A stretch of 64,000 bases of DNA. Source: Triangularia verruculosa (taxonomy: Eukaryota > Ascomycota > Sordariomycetes > Sordariales > Podosporaceae). The translations under genes were made by a program, and so were the position numbers. The stretch is taken from the NCBI GenBank assembly GCA_033296885.1, contig MU863917.1, positions 1-64,000 on the forward strand. The letters are read 5' to 3'. Every line of letters begins with the position of its first letter. The first letter of the stretch is position 1. Shown piece after piece: positions 37,139 through 47,818 of the stretch. Below the pieces are notes generated by a model. That model ran no database searches, was not told the origin of the DNA, and saw only the letters and a program-made list of their open reading frames with translations.

Positions 37139-37649
37139 GGGTTGCCCAAACCCTTGACATCAACGCATTGAGCTTCAGTCAGCCATTGCATCTTGCATCG
37201 CACTTGCCTCGGGTCGATACATCGGAAAACCTGACATTCATGTACCGTACCTCGTCGTGGGTAAAACAGTGGAGAATGCCGACTAGGCCGGCCACCATCA
37301 AGGTAGTTGGTTCGCTTTGGGAATCGGGGTAGGGGGAAGCCCATCGACTGTCTTTCAACACCTCCTTACACCTTGCCTTTCCAGAGTTTACGCTGTACTT
37401 CATCCAACAGCCCCTCTTTTCTTTCACGACGTACTCACACGTCCCTCACCCCCACTCAGTAAAACAACCACATTCATCTGATAAGCCAGGAAACAAGATC
37501 AAATTCCGCTATGACTGCTGAAAAAAGGACTAACGCTGCGATGCATAGTATCATCCCAACCCCGTCGTCATGACACAAAACCCCTTTTATCCTGAGCCGC
37601 CTTTCACCCGTGCCCAACCCCCAAACCCATTCTCCGAGCTTTGCATGGA
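37139..37649. other. intergenic or competing small minus-strand ORF
   Basis: This region is the 3' flank of the zinc-ribbon gene. Two overlapping minus-strand frames (37051-37344 and 37179-37427) look protein-like and contain several Cys. The only GT...AG pair between them would leave a 20-nt intron, which is too short, so I make no call. Confidence 0.35.
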
Positions 37650-39336
37650 TCAAACCTTCTTTTCACCGAAGAACTGCCGCTCCGTCTCCTCAGCCATAGC
37701 AATGAGGTCGAGATCATCCTCGTCGTCGAATTCATCAAACTCATCCTGCTTCACTCGTTTGGCCCTGTGTTCGATGGCCTTGTGACCAGTATAGGGGTTC
37801 CACGGCTTGCCGGACTGGTTCGGGTGCTTGTTCACCGGCTTGTTGAACTGGCTCGGGACATGGTTGCCAGCGTGGCTGTTGCTGCTGGTGCCGGGCTTGT
37901 CAAGTTTGTCCGCGAGCTCGATCATGGCACTCTTAATGTCACTATCCAGCTCGTCGTACTCCTCCTCTTCCTCATCTCCTCTCGTTCGCTTTTGGGGGAC
38001 GGTGGGTGGCATGGGAAGTATTTTGCCGACTCGATTGGTAGAGGGCGTCATCATGCCGTGGGCTGGGTATTGCGGCCCTGCTATGCCCTGAGGCTTCGTT
38101 GGTGTGTGGGCAGGGCCAGGGATCGCAGTGGTTCTTGGGTTGCTGCCAGAAAACGGTAACTGCCCGGCTGTACTCGGGCTCTTTGCTGGAGTGACCAGCA
38201 TTTTGCCGTGGTGTGTGAGGCCGGCCAAGGCACTTTCCTGGCCGGCTGGGGGCGGCGAAACGGAGACCTTGGGCGGCTGCAGGCCCTGGGTGTGCCGTTC
38301 TGAGCCGGAGGACCGGAACAACCTCGTTTGCGCAGGGTATACGGCGCTTACAGACGGGTAGCGAGCGCCGGCAGGCCCGTACTCCTCATCCTCATCATCC
38401 TCATCCCCAGTCAGGTCAATCATGACCTTGGCTTTATTCTTGCCCTTGTTGGAGACCACGGGAGTTGTTGAACGCAAGAGATTGACGGTCCCTGGCACTT
38501 CTGTCTCTTCACCGGTCGGCTCGGCAAAAGCGGCAGCACTGGGTTTGCTGTCCATCTTTGACTCGTTCAAGAGGCTCATGGTATTGTTGTCATTGCCAAC
38601 GATTGAGCTGCTGCCGTTGGCGTCCTGGTTATGGTTGGCAGTGCCCTGGCTGTTGTTAACAGCATCCTGGTAGCTGTGGCCGGTCTCCTGGTCCGGCTTG
38701 TCGAACTTTGGTGACTCCATCTCCTTCTTTTGGGTCTCAACCTTTGCTTTGGTGATCAATCGTCGGTAGTTGCAGCCACCACCCTGTTCTCCCTTTCTCG
38801 AGCACTCGGCGTACTTCTCGGTGAAATCAAACGGGTTCTTAATCCGCTCAACAAGCTTGCCGATCTTGCACTCAGGACATGGGCCCTTGCCCAGCTCGTT
38901 CTGTCTCCTTTGCCAAAGTATCGCAGGATCCTCTTTGTAGGCCTTGTAGTATCGGCAAGGGGGCTCTGCGTGAAAGCGGGTGCAGGACAGTCGCCAGAGA
39001 CCTACGGCGAAGGGGTTCGGTTAGAGTCGAAGCTGTAGTCGTTGTCGAGTAGAACACGAACTCACCAGCGTCGGGACCTGTCCCATCTGGGTGGTTTCTC
39101 CTTCGTTCCAAGATACCAATTCCGCATTTTGGGCAGTGGCCATATCTGAGTTGGCGGCCTGTCGAGGTGCCGGAGCGACTCGAGTTCGGACCGCTGCTCT
39201 TTGCCTTGCTCCCCGGCCCACCACTGGCTATCTTTTTCTTTGGGGCTAGGATAGAAGGTCAGCTTGCCTTTGTTCACTGAGCGCATGATAAGGTAAAAAG
39301 ATTTGCTTGCTCACTTTCCGGAGGCTGGGAGTTCAT
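37650..39336 (-). CDS. tandem C4 zinc-ribbon protein with SUMO-interaction-like motif (517 aa)
   Basis: The model is complement(39315-39336, 39066-39245, 37650-39001). Two introns (69 and 64 nt) start GTGAGC and GTGAGT, end CCTAG and CGTAG, and keep the frame. The N-terminus is basic (PKKKIAS), a possible nuclear localisation signal. Two C4 zinc ribbons follow: Cys45/48/74/83 and Cys109/112/134/144. Each begins CPxC-x-IG-x-L-x-ER, like the zinc ribbons at the C-terminus of topoisomerase I/III. The rest is low-complexity and probably disordered. It contains VMIDLTGDEDDEDEE near residues 260-274, a textbook SUMO-interaction motif followed by acids. A nuclear DNA- or RNA-linked role is inferred. 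It lacks a topoisomerase catalytic domain. No named orthologue is recognised. Confidence 0.88.
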
Positions 39337-40267
39337 TATCGTTGTTATCTTGGTGGAAGCAACCTTGTGGGTTTGGATGAAGAGAGGAGTCCCGAGCTTT
39401 TCAGACCCAAAGTTGGAACTCGACGTGGATGTTGGATGAAGAGCAGAAAAATTGATTTTGGGGTTTGGCTTGATCTTGCTTTAAAAGCTTTCCCTCCTTC
39501 TCGCCGTCGTCTCGCCGGTCAAGTAACTGATGTCGGGAAAGAAGCGGGCCACGATGTCGAAGCCGAGACCAGAGTCATCTCTTCCACAGCGACTAGTGTG
39601 TACCTGGATGAGCCACTCCTTCCGCAATCTCGCTTCAGCGATTCGCCCAATTGTTTGAGAAGGTCAAATGTGTTGCACGGCTACACGAGGAGTGAATTAG
39701 CTCTCGTGAGTCGAGGAGAGGTGCGCAACGGGAATGCTTTCTACCTTACCAATGCGTGCGCATAATATGCAAGATGCTTTCAAGAATATATAGCAGAGGG
39801 CTAGAATAGCAAAATCTATCACAGACAAGCTATAATTGTGCGGTGTTGCAGCGCAATGAATTCATGTCCCATAGTGAACTTTTAGGTGCTGTTTCTGCCC
39901 CTCTCCAGCCCCCCCATTTTACAAGGCGGCTGTGGCTTCAATAGCAGCTGCACGTCTACCTTACAGCAATTGAATGGCCTATCAGACTCTTAAGAAACCA
40001 ATAGTGTAAATTCACCTTACCCGCTGAATCTAAAAAAAATGGAGATGTCTGTGCAACTTGCTGTACACACAAAGGGTATTTTGACAGAATGGTACACAAT
40101 AACATCCATAACATCCAAAGCTAAAAATTTCCGCAATCACTTGCTACGATCAAGTTTGCCATAAATCATGCAGAGCTGACGTGTATCTGGTTAGGATTCT
40201 CTATCGTACTCGCTAACAACTGCAGGCCTCCATGTTTTCATCTCTGCATTCCCCTTCGTAAACCCGT
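39337..40267. promoter_or_regulatory. intergenic: zinc-ribbon gene promoter and AspRS 3' flank
   Basis: No gene is supported. A plus-strand frame (39307-39765) overlaps the 5' end of the zinc-ribbon gene and has no domain. The right half is AT-rich, as expected for the 3' untranslated region and terminator of the minus-strand tRNA-synthetase gene. Confidence 0.5.
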
Positions 40268-42260
40268 TTATGGCAACAATCTCTTGGGAGTACGTGGGTA
40301 GTAGGCAGCGAGGTGAACACTGGGGAGGTTGAGGTACCACGCTACAACACGGTCAAGGCCAACTGCAATCAGTGTGTTAGCAACCTGAACAACAGACCTA
40401 CTTGCTTCCACATCAAGCGTAAATGGAACAGGGGCACTTACTGCCTCCACCAGCGTGGGGTGGCGCGCCGACTTGACGGAAGAAGTCAACATATTCGCGG
40501 ATGCCGGGGCTATTAGGATCGACGCCCTTTGTCCGAAGACGAGCTTCAAGTTCGACGGGGTCGTGGATACGTTGGCCACCGGACAGGATTTCTTGGCTGT
40601 GGCACAGTTAGCATGAGTCTAGTCAGGGAACCGCCCATCTAAAGCGATTCGGAGGGGGAAACATGCCCGCGCATGAAGAAGTCGTAAGCGTTCGTAACCT
40701 TGGGGTTAGCAGGATCCTCTTTGGCGTAGAATGGGCGAGCATCAGAGGGGAATTTATCCAACACGTAGAAATCTGTGTTGTACTTTTTCTTGATGAGCGC
40801 ACCAAGAGCCTTCTCCTGAGGAGTGCTCATATCCTCGAAGTCGCTGACATTTCTAAACTCCTCCGGGCCTTCTTCTCTCAGGAGTTTTTGGCCTTCGGCG
40901 AAGGTCAGGCGGACCTCCTTGCCCTCCTCAGGCAGGAGGAACTCTTCCGAGGGGTACACGGATCGTACAAGAGCGATTTCGTCAGCGCAGGTTTTCTTGA
41001 TGGTGCGGAAGATATGGAGCAGGACGCCCTCAAGCATATGCAAAGCCTCGCGGTAATCAGTCACCTCCATCTCCAAATCGAGACCTGTGAACTCGGTCAT
41101 GTGCCTAGGAGTGTTGCTGTTTTCAGCTCTGAAGACAGGCCCAACACAGAACACCCGCTTTCTTCCAGCAAGAACTTCGATCTGCTTGTAGAACTGTGGC
41201 GACTGAGCGAGGAAAGCCTCCTTCTCGAAGTAAGGGAGACGGAAGACATTGGCACCACCCTCAGAAGCCGCGGCGATGAGGCAAGGAGGCTCAAATTCCT
41301 TGAAGCCCTGGTCGCGCAGATAGGATCGGAACAGGTGCTTCACCTCGACGCGGATATCGGCAATAGCCTGCTGGACATAAGAGCGCTTGTGCATCACAAT
41401 GTTGTCCAAGTGAGTAATCATGGAGGCTGCAGGAGGACCAGAGACCTCACCAGCAATGCTGAGCTTCTCAACACCCTCTACAGGGGCTTCCGCAGGGGCT
41501 TCTTCATCGCTGAAGTTTGTGACCGCCTTGTTGGCTGTGGAAAGGGTCATGCCCAACATGGCAGGGGCCGAGGAGATGACGAAGAGCTTGGTTAAGTGAA
41601 GCTCGTAGTTGGAGACGCGGCAGCTCTTGACGGGCTCAAGGGGCTTCTCGACTGTGGCTTCAACAGCGACGAAGCTTTCTGGGTGTACCAATCCAATGAA
41701 TTTGACCATCTGACGGCTCACTGAACCATCAGCGTTCGCCGCAACAACACCTTGGATCGCCCAGTTGCTGGTTTCTCTGAGTTCAACAAAGGCCTGTTAT
41801 CTTTGTCAGTAGTGCTCTAGTAGTAACAAGTAGATAGACAAACACACCATCTTGGCACCCTGCATTCTGGCATTCTGAAGGAACGCTCTCAGTTTGACCT
41901 TCTTGCCGAGGTGCTCATCATTCAGCGTCTTAAGGCTGATCTCAATGGCATCATCGGACAGCTTGGTCTCATGAGTCTCCTGACCGTAGTTGCCTGTGGC
42001 ATGGTCCTCAGCAGCAGCAGCACTGGCCTGGGCAGTGGCAGCGGCTCTCTCGGCGGCCCGCTTGGCTTTCTCGGCCTCTAATATACAATTGTTAGAGAAA
42101 GGTCGCTGGATGGGGTGAAAGTGAGGAGCATGATAGGGTCCATACCTTTCTTAGCCTTGGCCTCAGCCTTCTTCAGGGCCTTCTTGGAGGGGCCAGCTTC
42201 CTCACCAGCAACTTCTGGCGCCTCGGCAGGAGGGGCGGGGGCTGGCGTGGGTTCGGCCAT
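40268..42260 (-). CDS. DPS1: cytosolic aspartyl-tRNA synthetase, five exons (573 aa)
   Basis: The model is complement(42146-42260, 41848-42077, 40667-41793, 40442-40596, 40268-40362). The enzyme charges tRNA-Asp with aspartate in the cytosol. The product has an Ala/Lys-rich N-terminal extension (residues 1-60) of the kind that helps eukaryotic AspRS bind tRNA, then an OB-fold anticodon domain. The class II core follows, with LAQSPQFYKQ at about 310-319, motif 2 VFRAEN at about 336-341 and motif 3 GGGIGLDRVV at about 540-549. It ends PRTPKRLLP, the family C-terminus. Introns are 68, 54, 70 and 79 nt. The third begins GC instead of GT (GG|GCATGT) and ends CACAG after a GCTAAC branch site; only this splice keeps the conserved MRGQEILSGGQRIHDP. 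The start lies 423 bp from that of the divergent Gemin2 gene. Confidence 0.96.
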
Positions 42261-42683
42261 TGTGAATGCTGTCCAAAAGTCTACTAGATGGAGCTAAAAG
42301 GTGACGTTGGCGCGAAGATTTCGCCTCTAGGTGACAAGATCAATGGCCTGTTATATGTGCGAACCGGCCGGGTGCTATGACTCGAAATTTGTCCGAACAC
42401 CTTGGATGACTTCTGACCGGCAGCCAGGTACGAGGGAGGCTTATTGCTGTCTGGAGCTTCTTGGTGGGGTGATGAGGGGCGGTTGCACCCCAAAGTTTTG
42501 TTATCTTATCTTGAAGACCATATCCAACCCCAACCCTGGACTGGTTGCCACTTTGAATGACACGGGAAGGTCTTGAGGACGGATGCACGAAATTACGTCG
42601 CGCTCCAACGTCGCCAACGGCGATCCGTGCAACTAAATCACTTCGTCAACACACTGCGAAAAGTTCGCTGCTATTTGTTAGAT
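42261..42683. promoter_or_regulatory. divergent promoter between DPS1 and the Gemin2 gene
   Basis: This 423-bp region separates the start codons of two divergent housekeeping genes. It contains no gene. Shared regulation is an inference from the arrangement; I cannot name a specific factor site. Confidence 0.6.
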
Positions 42684-44271
42684 ATGGCCTCAAAGCGCGA
42701 TCACAGTGCTTTATTAGCAACTGACTATGACGATACGCCCTCATCTTCATCCAACAAACGTCGTCGCGAACAGCCGCCCTCCAAGTCTAAGCAACTGGAG
42801 GCCAAAACGGACCCGACATACGGTCAGCGAACCGCCTTCCCTGGTCTTGATGATGATGGAAACGGTCAATTCAGCGACGAAGATCTTGAATTCGAGGAAT
42901 GCGATGACGCCCTCGCGTATCTCAAATCTGTTCGGTAAGCCTCCCTTTCCTACTTCTTTTGTTCTGCCATCACCAAAATCAACCATCGCTAAACAACCCA
43001 CCATCTCCTCAGCCATGCCGAACTGAAGAACATTATCAGATATGAATGGTAAGCTAATGGGTAAGTAATCTCACAGACAAGAAGCCAGCCACGTACCACA
43101 TATCATAGTCGCACCGAAAGCCGGCCCTCAACTCCCTCCACATATCCAATCTGCCACAGCCTCCGATACAGTCAACCGCAGCCTCTACGACGACGGTGTG
43201 GGTGATTCCCGAGGCTATTATCAGGATGGAGCTTACACTGCTGCTCCTGATCCCTCGCCCATCTCTAGTCAAGAAGAAGGCACCTACCTCGTCTCTGCCG
43301 ATACCGAAGCCGAGAACAAACGCACCCTCAGCGACGCTTACTACGCCTCGCTGACCGATCAATTTCTCGCTCTGCGCGCTTTGCTCCACCGAGAACCGCC
43401 CCAGGAATTGATCGACGCGCTTGACAAAGACCACGGTATAGAGGTCGGCTCATTTGGCCCTAAATCGTGGACTTTCCGAGTGTGGACCAAGCGAATCAGA
43501 TATACCGACCCCCTCCCCGTTCAAATTGCGGCACTGGACAGGCAGAGTGTCCTCAAGATCCTCCGGGTGATTCTTGGTGGCAAGTTCATTCGTCGTGGTT
43601 ATGAGCTGCGTGAAAGGACTAGTCGCTGGTTATGGGCGTTACTCGCTCGCTTGCCTGACCGGGGCGTACTTGATCACACAGAAGTTGGTTGGGTGAGAGA
43701 TCTTGGGAAGAGAGCTGTTCTTATGATGGTCAGCATCGCACATATGGCTGCGCTGCAAGAGGAGGTGAATGAAGAGTTGGAGGGCGACGAACTTGGTGAG
43801 GATGAGGAGGATGGTGAACTTCACCCAGATGACGATGACATGGAACTGGAAAGTTGTGAAACAGTGGGCATTAGCGACGACAACAACGAAACCACTTCTG
43901 AGGTTTCATCTACGAATGCGATTGCGAATACTGACATGAAGGAGCCGGAAGATGGGGAAATGGATATGGATCTCGACGAAGGAGAGGTTTCCGACGAGGA
44001 CGACAACCACAATCAGGACATCGAAGCTGACCTAGCAGCGGCCAAGGCTCGCATTCTGTCTCAGTTGGAAGACCGCCCAGAACAGGAGCAGGAACCCCCT
44101 CTAGCTCTTGAAGAGGAGGTACCGGCTGATGAAGAGGGCAAACCAGCGTTCGACGAGACCAGGGCTAGACTCAACATGCGGGCGACTCTGAACATGATTT
44201 TGACTGTAGCCGGTGAGTTCTATGGGCAAAGGGACTTGTTAGAATTCCGGGATCCTTTCCCTGCTCTGTAG
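42684..44271 (+). CDS. Gemin2/Brr1 homologue, SMN-complex snRNP assembly factor (481 aa)
   Basis: The model joins 42684-42934 to 43077-44271. Gemin2 binds Sm proteins and SMN and helps load the Sm ring onto spliceosomal snRNAs. Family hallmarks are spread along the product: AYLKSVRQEASHVPHIIVAP (SMN/Sm-binding N-terminus, spanning the intron), SRWLWALLARL with the following helix, and the C-terminal TLNMILTVAGEFYGQRDLLE. They match the order seen in human Gemin2. A long acidic insertion (about residues 290-420, rich in Asp/Glu) separates the last two blocks and is larger than in animals. The 142-nt intron starts GTAAGC, has a GCTAAT branch site and ends CACAG. An internal acceptor at 43012 would give a frame that stops after about a dozen codons. 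The gene is divergent from AspRS. Confidence 0.92.
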
Positions 44272-44732
44272 GTTTGTGTCAGAATTTGTTTTGTTGGAAG
44301 GGTGAGCCACTTGTACGTAGTCATTGACTGTACATCGTTGCCGTCTTGACGGCCTTGTGTTGCATAAATAATCGACTTTAATAGCTATATGTTCCTTGCC
44401 ATCCTGTAAGGAGGCGGGGGGAAATTACAAGCTGTCGGGAAGTCTGCATAGAAGCAGTGACTAGTCCGGTATTCTCTCCAGGAATGATGTAGGGAAAGAA
44501 AACACAACCGCTCCATGAAAAACCGTGGTATACCCATCCATGTTTGAACCCCTTGTTCCCTTAAACGCCATGCCCGAAAATGCAAATCCAGCATCCCAAG
44601 TCTAACCGCATCCTTTTCTTCTCTCCCCCTGAGATGTCTCAGAAGCCATTCCATCTTCCACCACATGCATTATCAATTACTTTGTCACACGCAAAAGGAG
44701 ATGCGCCTTCCCGTCTGTTTCCCCAAGCACGA
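44272..44732. terminator. convergent 3' flanks of the Gemin2 and Spd1-like genes
   Basis: The 461-bp gap between two convergent stop codons holds no gene and should carry both 3' untranslated regions and polyadenylation sites. An AATAA-like motif occurs near 44366-44370 (AAATAATCG). Confidence 0.5.
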
Positions 44733-45509
44733 CTACTCATCATCCATCCTCTCCAGAAAGCTCGCCTCCTCAAAGTCGTTCCCATCCACCACCATACCCC
44801 CACCAACATTCTCCTGGCCCACAACCGCCTCCCTGTTCTTCTTCCCCTTGGGCATAGCCCACTTCCGGTTCTCAAACCCGGCCGGCCCAAAGCTCCTCGG
44901 GGAGATCTCCATGTCCTGCCACGACCCCTGCTGCCCGGCCCACTCCTGGTCTTCTTCGTCGTTAACAAAGAACCTCTTCTTGGCGTTGTTGTTCACCCTC
45001 TCGGTGGCTTCCACGGCAGACGTCACGCTGCTGTTGCTGAAGATGGAGTCTTGCGAGTTGGTCAAGCCGGGCATGTAGTCGTCAAAGTTGTTATCGGTGG
45101 TGGCGGTGGTGGTGGTTGCCTCGCCAACGGCAGGCTGTATGCCGAGGCCGCCGACTTTGTGGATCCCACTGAAGGGAAGCAATTCACGCATGGCACCACC
45201 GCCGGTGGTGGTGTTGGTGGTGGTGGTGTTGGTGGAAACAGCAGGGACGGTGTTGTCTTCCCAAAGCTTGAAGGCCGAGTACTGCGCCCCAGTCTTGTAC
45301 CCTTCCTGCACCGATTTGCGGACTCGCATGCCGACGTTCAGGAGGTTGGTCTGGACGGGGCCGGGGAGGACGGGACCGTTGAGGGGGGTTTTGGTCGGGG
45401 ATGAGGGAGCGGAGGTGCCGGTAGAAGCGGAGAAGAAGGAGGTGATTTGGCGTTGGGCAGGATCGCTGGCTGCGCCGGCGAATTGGCGCTTTGTTCTGGG
45501 ACCCGACAT
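44733..45509 (-). CDS. Spd1/Dif1-like ribonucleotide-reductase inhibitor with PCNA-binding box (258 aa)
   Basis: This single-exon gene encodes a hydrophilic, mostly disordered protein. Residues 19-26 (QRQITSFF) are a canonical PCNA-interacting peptide (Q-x-x-I-x-x-F-F). Residues 56-74 (LLNVGMRVRKSVQEGYKTG) are the conserved block of the fungal ribonucleotide-reductase inhibitor family that includes fission-yeast Spd1 and budding-yeast Dif1. These small proteins restrain dNTP synthesis by binding or relocating the reductase. Spd1 is destroyed in S phase and after DNA damage through PCNA and CRL4-Cdt2, so the PIP box suggests the same control here (inference). Thr-rich runs in the middle are low complexity. 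The start ATG is the only one near the conserved N-terminus. The gene lies about 1 kb from a RIP-mutated transposon block, but its own composition looks normal. Confidence 0.8.
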   Translation of the reverse strand: MSGPRTKRQFAGAASDPAQRQITSFFSASTGTSAPSSPTKTPLNGPVLPGPVQTNLLNVGMRVRKSVQEGYKTGAQYSAFKLWEDNTVPAVSTNTTTTNTTTGGGAMRELLPFSGIHKVGGLGIQPAVGEATTTTATTDNNFDDYMPGLTNSQDSIFSNSSVTSAVEATERVNNNAKKRFFVNDEEDQEWAGQQGSWQDMEISPRSFGPAGFENRKWAMPKGKKNREAVVGQENVGGGMVVDGNDFEEASFLERMDDE

Positions 45510-46542
45510 CGCGAATTGAGGGTTTTGAGACGCTAGAATTGCGGTTTGGTCGGAACTTTCACGGGGTTTTGGAAGCGGACTGGTGCGGTGGTGTGGTTGG
45601 TTGAATGTCAGTGCTTTTGAGGTCAGACTGGAGGAAGAGCTCAGTATGCAAGGTAAAGGTTGGTTGTCGTGGTGATGACGATGATGGAAAGCGATGGAGA
45701 AAGGGGAGGTTGAGGTGGGGGGAAACTCGCTCGCTGCTCATCTCCTGCTTACTGTGTACTATGTAATGGCGGCCAGGCCCTGCGCATTTGCCAAGCTTGC
45801 CGTGCCTAGGGGTTGTGTGTGGGGTCCGGGGTACTCTATAGGGCCCGGCTAGGGACAGTCACCAATTATTCCTGAAGACAGTCAGCTAACCAGATCGGGC
45901 CTTTTCTTCCCACAAGAGTCGCCAGACATCGAAAATTAATTAAAATACAGCCAAAAAGCAGTCTCTCTAGTATACGTAGACCCAACTGAAATCCAAAGCT
46001 GCCTTTTTTACTTTACTAGAATTACTGTTAGCACTTACTACTATTAGGGGCTAGAACACTTACTAGAACCACTTACTAAAATTACTTATTAAAATTACTT
46101 TACTTATTAAAACTACCTACTAAAATTACTATTATAAATTACTATTATAAATTACTATTAAATATAACTTAAATATTAATAGAAGAGATTTCTAATATTT
46201 AAAAAGTTTTAAAAAAAAGATTAATTATATAAAATAAATCTTTTTTTACTTACGTTTTATAGTACTTACGATATTTAAGATCTTTTAAAGCTAAATTACA
46301 AAGCTCCTTTCTATATATAATTAAGTTAATTATCTTTAAAAATAATTAATAACTATCCCTAGCTAGGCCCTACTCTATAGGGGAGTAGTTACTCGTAACT
46401 GTATTTCGATGTATAAATTAGTTTAATGTAACCCTTACATAATTTAACCCTAACCCTAAGATCAACCCGAGTAGGTAAGTACTAAGACTAATACTTTTTT
46501 CTCCTACCCGCCTATACCTGACTCCTCCTTTAATTTTTCGTC
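45510..46542. other. Spd1-like gene promoter, then AT-rich RIP-like relic
   Basis: Up to about 45930 the sequence has gene-like composition and should hold the promoter of the Spd1-like gene. From about 45940 it becomes strongly AT-rich, with repeated ACTAAAATTACT-like words, and looks like an old RIP-mutated repeat into which element B inserted. A short telomere-like AACCCTAACCCTAA occurs near 46444-46457. Confidence 0.6.
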
Positions 46543-46967
46543 TGTAACGAACCCCTGTACAGAACCTCTGAAAGGGATACTCGGTTGAAGGCTACTCCTG
46601 ACAATTAGTTCGGTGCAGCTAAACAGTGCACAACAAGATGTCTCAATATAAACACAAGATACCGTAAATATAAGCTGTAATTGCATACTGCGGAACTATC
46701 TACAAGCTATCTAGTTCCTCCGTATATATAAGCTATAAATCCTTAAGTACCTCCGTACCTAGATTACTCTCGCTTACCAGCGACCCGTAGTGATCCTTCT
46801 TACGCTCACCACGCTCGCCAGGTAATCGTGGTAATCCGGCTCACCTTTACTAAGCAGTAAGCCTCCTCCGACTTTAGCAGCCTTACTACTATACCCCTTT
46901 CCTCCGATTAGCTGGCATGGTTAGCTGCAGTCCCCGCCCGGCCCTGCTATATAGTTAGTCTGTGATA
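46543..46967 (-). repeat. 3' LTR of element B (425 bp)
   Basis: The sequence begins TGTAACGAACC and ends TCTGTGATA on the plus strand. It matches 58728-59152 along its length. In its last 180 bp it differs from that copy at about 18 positions, all transitions of the RIP type. Confidence 0.93.
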
Positions 46968-47818
46968 CGATACTCCCCCCTCGACGTCTTTCGTCCCGGA
47001 AGACTCGACGTTGTTGTCCTTATACCCGTAGTACTGCCGTTCTCTCCTACGCGTAAGTAATCCCTCTCTTTTTCTTCTCCCGTAAGTTCGTCTCGGTATA
47101 CCTAACGATGACGGGTTGCGTAGAGAAACGTTACCGCGATACTGCTCGCGAACGAATAGTTCTTTCCGCCTCGATCGATTAAGATAGTGTCGAAATTATA
47201 CCCTACTCCCGCTACTGGTACGCGAAGCCTTAAGGACGCTGTATTATAAAGGAGGGATCGAATCGTTATTTAAACTACGTTCGAGTAAGTAAATCGTATA
47301 ATGGGCTAAACGTAGCAGATTTTTATAGGTACCTAGGTTCTATATAATAGTCCTTCCTTTATTAACGGTTATAATAATTAAAAACTTATCGGAATAAAAA
47401 AAATTAATAAGGAAATAGCCGCGAAAAAGAATCTATTATCGGAGATACTAAGCTCCTTAACTCGCTTACGTAAATAGTATAAGTCGATGCGTAATTAAGG
47501 TGTAGAACTCTTTCGTCGGGGAATAAAATCGTTAAATGAGGTAGATACTTTAACGCCCCCCTCACCCGAGCCTATAGATCTACTAAACGAATAATCTCTA
47601 ATTAACTAAGTTTAATCGCTAAGCGCTTTCAGTATTATAAATTAGGAAGCTATTAATACTTTTAATTTTAATATTACTTTCGAACCTCCTATTAACTTCG
47701 ACTAATTAACTAATCCTACCTTTATAATTAGCTAAGATTCCTCCGGTAAAACTCCTCTAACTTCTTAAAATAATTAAAGTTTATAATACTAATTATAAGC
47801 AGGTCCCTAAATATTTAT

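Noticed and set aside
39307..39765. 152-codon plus-strand frame upstream of the zinc-ribbon gene
   Set aside because: It overlaps the start of a well-supported minus-strand gene and has no domain.
40663..41595. 310-codon plus-strand frame
   Set aside because: It is antisense to the large exon of aspartyl-tRNA synthetase and mirrors its codon usage.
43013..43052. 40-nt internal exon in the Gemin2 gene
   Set aside because: Including it would create an in-frame stop and leave a 24-nt second intron, too short for splicing.
44580..45404. 274-codon plus-strand frame
   Set aside because: It is antisense to the Spd1-like gene; Gly/Val runs correspond to the Thr-rich runs of the real protein.
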